Shown piece by piece: positions 59,431 to 64,000 of a stretch of 64,000 nt of DNA. The DNA lies in assembly GCF_018691265.1 (NCBI RefSeq), contig NW_024881282.1, positions 25,384,899 to 25,448,898 on the forward strand. Direction: 5' to 3'. Under the pieces are notes generated by a model. The model had not been told where the DNA came from. It ran no database searches and saw only the letters and a list, made by a program, of their open reading frames with translations. The DNA is from Tyto alba (lineage: Eukaryota; Chordata; Aves; Strigiformes; Tytonidae). Each line of letters starts with the position of its first letter. The stretch's first letter is position 1. The translations under genes and the position numbers were made by a program.

Positions 59431-62400
59431 TGCTGTGTTTATAGTATTCGTATGTTCACTTGAAACATTTGAGGGAAACATTGCATGCCAATTCAGCCAC
59501 ACTACTACCACCAGAGGTACTTCTCAGTTCTCTAACCCGCATGTGCATCCCAGAAATCTTGCACAGTCATGTACTCAATTCTCCAGATATCAGACAAGCT
59601 GGACCAAACTAAGTAAATTTTTTGGATACTGGAGAGCCAGGATCCAAGGCATCGTGTGTAAGAAGGTAACAGCCAGCAATGGTATTTCATAACTGGTTAT
59701 ATCACATATGATTTATACAGAAATTTTCTATCATTTGACACCAGTGGATTTAAAACTGGTCACAATTATGAATGAAATTGCTAGGAAAAAGTATGACTCA
59801 AGCCCTGAGCAAAAGGAAATTATTTTAGTGTTGCAGTATGGGGCACTGTAAGACCTAAATTTTAAGAACCTGGTTTCCACTGTGAAGTCTAGACCCCTGC
59901 TTTAGGTAAATAGATTCCTCTTATAATGACAGAAAGGAATTAGTGACTGAGACTGGGACTCTCAAAATCAATCACACTGAGTTGCTTAAGATCATGGGGA
60001 GGGGGGCAGTGAGAAAAGGGTGGATCTCACTCAGCACCCTGAGAATGTGGTTTATTTCACCAGGGTTTAGCAACCAAGCAGTGTCTCTTGCAAACACATA
60101 TCCATGCTTTTTCTGTCTTCTAAAATTAAATATAGATCACTGTTCAAGCAGAGGAGATAATAGGCAGGCCTTGCTGGAGGACTGATCAGTATGCATACTC
60201 ATCTAGCAACTTCACTGAAACACCACTCAAAGCAGTCCTCAGAGACAGCTGTGATTGATAGACAAGTTGTCTATTCAAGATTGTGCTAACTCTGTTGGAA
60301 GGGTGGAACAATATGCACGGTCCTGCAAAAAAGATGTATTCACTGAACAGAGGATGAGTCAAGGTGAAAGATGATCATCCAGCTTGGGGGGTAAGACCAG
60401 TCTGAAATGTTGCTCTGACCAGTGTATCAAGGAGAGTCAGAAACAATGCAGCTTAGGTTTTGGACATGGAGACCTGATACAGCTTTTTCATGGGCATAGG
60501 TGTGTTATCACCTTGCCGAGCAAAGTATTTTTGTTTTGGCTATGCCTTGGTGACAGAAAATGAGGCTATGACTTTGCTACAAAGCTGAACCTTCAGCTAT
60601 GGTTTATGAAACAAGATTAGTGCTGGAGTTTCCAAACAGCTGGTAAGCTGCCACCAAGATTACAATGCCAACACTGCACTAACAGCAGACAACAACAGCT
60701 GGAGAGAACATTTTTATAAAATAGCTTGACAGTGTATGAGAGATCGAGTTAATTTGCCTATTTTGCCTCAGGAAAGATCTAGCCTGCAAGAGTAGGTTGA
60801 AAAGTCCTCTGGTCCTCCATAAGAGTTTCTCCTGTGACCTGTCTACAGACTGGTGGTTAGAGTACACTCGTGACAGACATGAATTTAGATCCCTTTCAGA
60901 TGTAGAAGTATCCTTCACTATATTTGAGAGTGCTCTAACCAGCTGGCTCTTCTGGGAGGAAAGCATCACCTCCTCCTCCTCAGGGATCTCCAAAGAAAGC
61001 AATTTCCACTACCATGTCTTGTAAGGATCACAATCTTACATGTTCCAATGTGCTGCCTGGATCAAGTAGTTATAGGAAGGCCTACACTTCTGCATAAGAG
61101 TGTTATATGAAATAGTGAGCTCAGACACTGACTATCTACCCTGCTTAATTCATGTCTGTGATTTGAACAGCTTCAGTGTGCTCTTTCCATGAGAGATCTG
61201 CTCTAAAATGGCTTGTCCTCAGCAACATGGACATGAGCCAGTCCACACCACAGGCCTCTCTGCCTGGGCCCCTGCTATCTAGCATTACACAGTGAGCCTA
61301 AAGGGACACAAGCCAAACAGTGTCTTTGGTGTCTATGGATAAATTCATCTACTTTAGCTTAGGAAACCACAAGTCAAAGTCTGTGTATTTTTCCTAGGCA
61401 TTCTTTACAGTCAATGGAGAAATAGATACCTCTGGGGGTGACAACTCATCCCATATTTGGTATCTACGCTGTCAGCTTTTGTTTCACTCCTAGATCCTGA
61501 AATCCAGACTGCCCAAACCATTTGCCTTCCTTTGAGGGCCAGTGAGCTTCCTCAGAGGTGAGCACAGGGTGCTTTTGGCAGGGTGATCCTGCCCAGACAG
61601 GCAGTATGGCACACTGCATCTGAGGTAGCCCAGTACCAACACCCTGGAAGGCCAGCCGTCCTACACCATGCTGCTTCGCGCTCAGCACATTCAGCAAGTT
61701 TCACATGATGAAACAAACCCCCTAATTATTTTGCACACTTTGAACTGGATCCCACCCCTCAGAATATTATTTTATGGGGCACCACAAAAGGCCTAGAGAA
61801 AATCTGGCCAAACCTGGATGCAGGCAGTTTTCACGGAAAGGTGACAGCGATGTGGACATCAGGTAGTCAACATTTTGGAGTTTTTTCCCTAGTGTGGTGA
61901 CAGAGGTAGTGCAGAGCTGTTCTAAATGTATGTCAGAAGGATCACCCTTTTGAGCGCCTGTTTCTTTAAATAAGGGGAATCCAGGGTGACATGCTCAGAT
62001 TCAGAGATCTAACTTTTACATGATTACAGATGAGCCTTGAAAAGTGATTTTTCAGGACAAGAGTGTTGAAGGGGCTCAAGAGGAGATAATTTCCAGCATA
62101 ATAAACAAACACATTAATCCTTATCAAGTACCACAACATTTCTACCCATAATGCCCATGCTTTACTGACTATATCAAGAAAGTTTCTTTTTCTGAAGAGA
62201 GCAACATATTAAAATTGCACTGAAAAACTGGTTAATATTTATTATGCTTGTGACACCATGAGAGTTTGAATGACTGATTTGACAGCTACAGTTGATGATA
62301 ATAGACTCAGAAGCCATTAAAGATTTGATAGCACAAAATAGGTCCTTCCATTCATCACCTAGTACTGCCTAATAAAGAAGATACAATACTTGATGCATCT

Positions 62401-64000
62401 GTACTCTATGAAAAGCCCAGGCTGCAAATATACTCTGGAGCCTTAAATCATGTTACACTTACAGAATATGGGGGACATTAGTATTACCATGTGATGACCA
62501 TAAATTGGTGTGTTCCTTTCAATGGCTGAACATGCCAGGTCTGACCCAGCTACAGACAAATGCCTGCCCTTGCAGCCCCATCACATAGCTGCTCTCTGAT
62601 GGACAAATGACTTCTGGACTCTGTTTTAAAAGGGCCTGAACTTATATGATGCAAGAGCAAACGTGAGTTTAAGAGAGTGTGATTTATTAGTGCTGGAGAC
62701 ACATCTAATCTAACTACCTTTGCTCTGAGCCCTGGTTATGTGGAACTGCAGAACTGGATGAGGGACATATGGAAGTATTGCACGTCTCAGCATATAGATT
62801 ACAGATTGCACAGATAACCGTATTCCCACGGACGTTATCCAGTCTGTACACTATGTTTTTGTTTCACTTCCTTGAAACAATGGCCTTAGAAATCATGTAA
62901 ATTCCAGGGGGCTTTGTATGCAGACTGAATGCTGCAGTTTGGTTTGCAGTGTTTGCAAATGAACCAGTCCCTTCAGGCTCATGATTAGATTTGTGTTACA
63001 AGAACTCAGTGCACCAACACCTGAACATTACTGTCATCCCTGGATGATAAAACAAACATTTCATGCACCTTCAGAATTCAGATTGAATTGGACAATCTCA
63101 AGCTTTTTTACAATTCCAGGTGAAAAAATTCTAATAATAATTCCTTCTTCCAGAGAAAGAGCAAATGCCATTCATATGCTTAGCTGTTGTTTGAATCTTT
63201 AAGCTTTTGTGAGGGAAAGGCTGGGTTTTGTTGGAAAACTGAGACCATTTGATTTGAGGAAGGAAGGTTTTACAGAATTGCAGTTTAGTTCTCTAACCAC
63301 TCAAGTAAAGACTTTGGTTTGCAAATTGTAGAAAATAATGTAGGAAGTGATGTCAGAAAATTATCGGGTCCCTCACCCTACTAAAGCTCGATATGCAATA
63401 CTGAGCCAACAGCCACCTATACAGTCATTTTTAATTTTTAAATATGAAGGGATTATCTTAGTAGAACTTCCTCTCCAGCATATATTTAGCTTTGTTTTCT
63501 TTCTCTTTTACTACAAAAATGACCACTTTCTACATTTAACTGTCACTTGAATCTCCTTTTCACTTTCTAATTGATGCAAGGTCACAATAGATACTTTAGC
63601 TGTAAATGTCTGTTAAATAGAAGGAGCAAACCTTTGTTCAATTTTTTAAACTACATCCCTCTCTCTACTTAGTTCCTGGCACTAATTACAATCAAAGGTT
63701 TCTATCAGACAAGAAGGGCAGAACTTGCCATCCTATATATAAACAGTGAAGTTGAGGCCAAGTCTTTTCTCAGTCCTGTTTGCTGTGCTTTAGCATGGTT
63801 CAAACCAATAGCAACTGAAATGCAACAGCAACCTAGATTATAAAATTATGTGCACTACAAACAAGAAAATTCTGGTGGCATTCAGCAAGTCACAACCTCT
63901 TTAGACAACCCATCACACCTATTCCAGAGTAATGAGATGTAAAAATAGCTATACGTACCCATTTTCAACAATGCTTATCAGAAAACATACCCCAGAAGCT
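59431..64000. other. Unassigned stretch to window end, no gene seen
   Basis: Open frames at 59198-59692 (partly in CR1), 59943-60185, minus 60679-61002, 60797-61024, minus 61464-61697, 62981-63202 and 63347-63550 are short, often occur on both strands, and are unrecognised. No LINE or LTR fragment, microsatellite or RNA gene was recognised. Confidence 0.5.

Noticed and set aside
59198..59692. Plus-strand frame of 164 codons
   Set aside because: Its first part is antisense to CR1 ORF1; the rest has no recognisable feature.
1..64000. Search for CRISPR arrays, operons, phage or bacterial features
   Set aside because: No regularly spaced direct repeats of the right kind and no tightly packed genes. 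CR1 and avian LTR elements show a bird nuclear genome.
1..64000. tRNA, rRNA and snRNA genes
   Set aside because: No A-box/B-box pair with a cloverleaf, no rRNA core blocks and no U-RNA signatures were seen by eye; a covariance-model scan was not possible.

Overview
The window looks like vertebrate, almost certainly bird, nuclear DNA from a gene-poor stretch (intergenic or a large intron). The organism call rests on the mobile elements. There are four CR1 (chicken repeat 1) LINE fragments, and four solo LTRs from two LTR families that I recall from many bird genomes. There is no operon-like packing, no dense coding and no recognisable host gene; most open frames are under 100 codons. The base composition is AT-leaning and interrupted by homopolymer runs and T/G or A/C microsatellites, as in bird and other amniote intergenic DNA.

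Layout. 0-1.1 kb: unassigned. 1.1-2.0 kb: 5'-truncated CR1 (minus) with a dead reverse-transcriptase relic. 2-15 kb: no gene seen, with one moderately GC-rich patch at 12.9-13.8 kb. 15.0-15.6 kb: solo LTR (minus). 15.6-35 kb: no recognised gene; small duplications, poly-A/poly-T runs, an unexplained 214-codon open frame (28.1-28.7 kb) and AT-rich stretches that could be conserved noncoding elements. 35.0-36.0 kb: a 1.03-kb solo LTR (plus). 37.0-38.3 kb: a very decayed CR1/L3-like fragment. 39.2 kb: a GACAT pentamer microsatellite. 40.8-41.3 kb: a young-looking CR1 3' end followed by an (AAAC)n tract. 41.4-50 kb: no gene seen.

50-59.4 kb is a cluster of mobile-element debris. It holds two related LTR-like fragments (50.15-51.1 and 54.1-54.66 kb), two further copies of the 35-kb LTR family (53.4 and 56.5 kb, one internally deleted and one cut at its 3' end), and a CR1 copy (57.15-59.4 kb) that keeps the seldom-preserved 5' half: the ORF1 esterase relic and the endonuclease domain. 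59.4-64 kb: nothing recognised.

These parts do not form a pathway. The readable biology is the history of LINE and LTR insertion and decay. I did not find a convincing new biological system. The best items for follow-up are the CR1 5'-half relic with its junction against an LTR, the unassigned LTR-like pair at 50-55 kb, and the AT-rich candidate conserved noncoding stretches.
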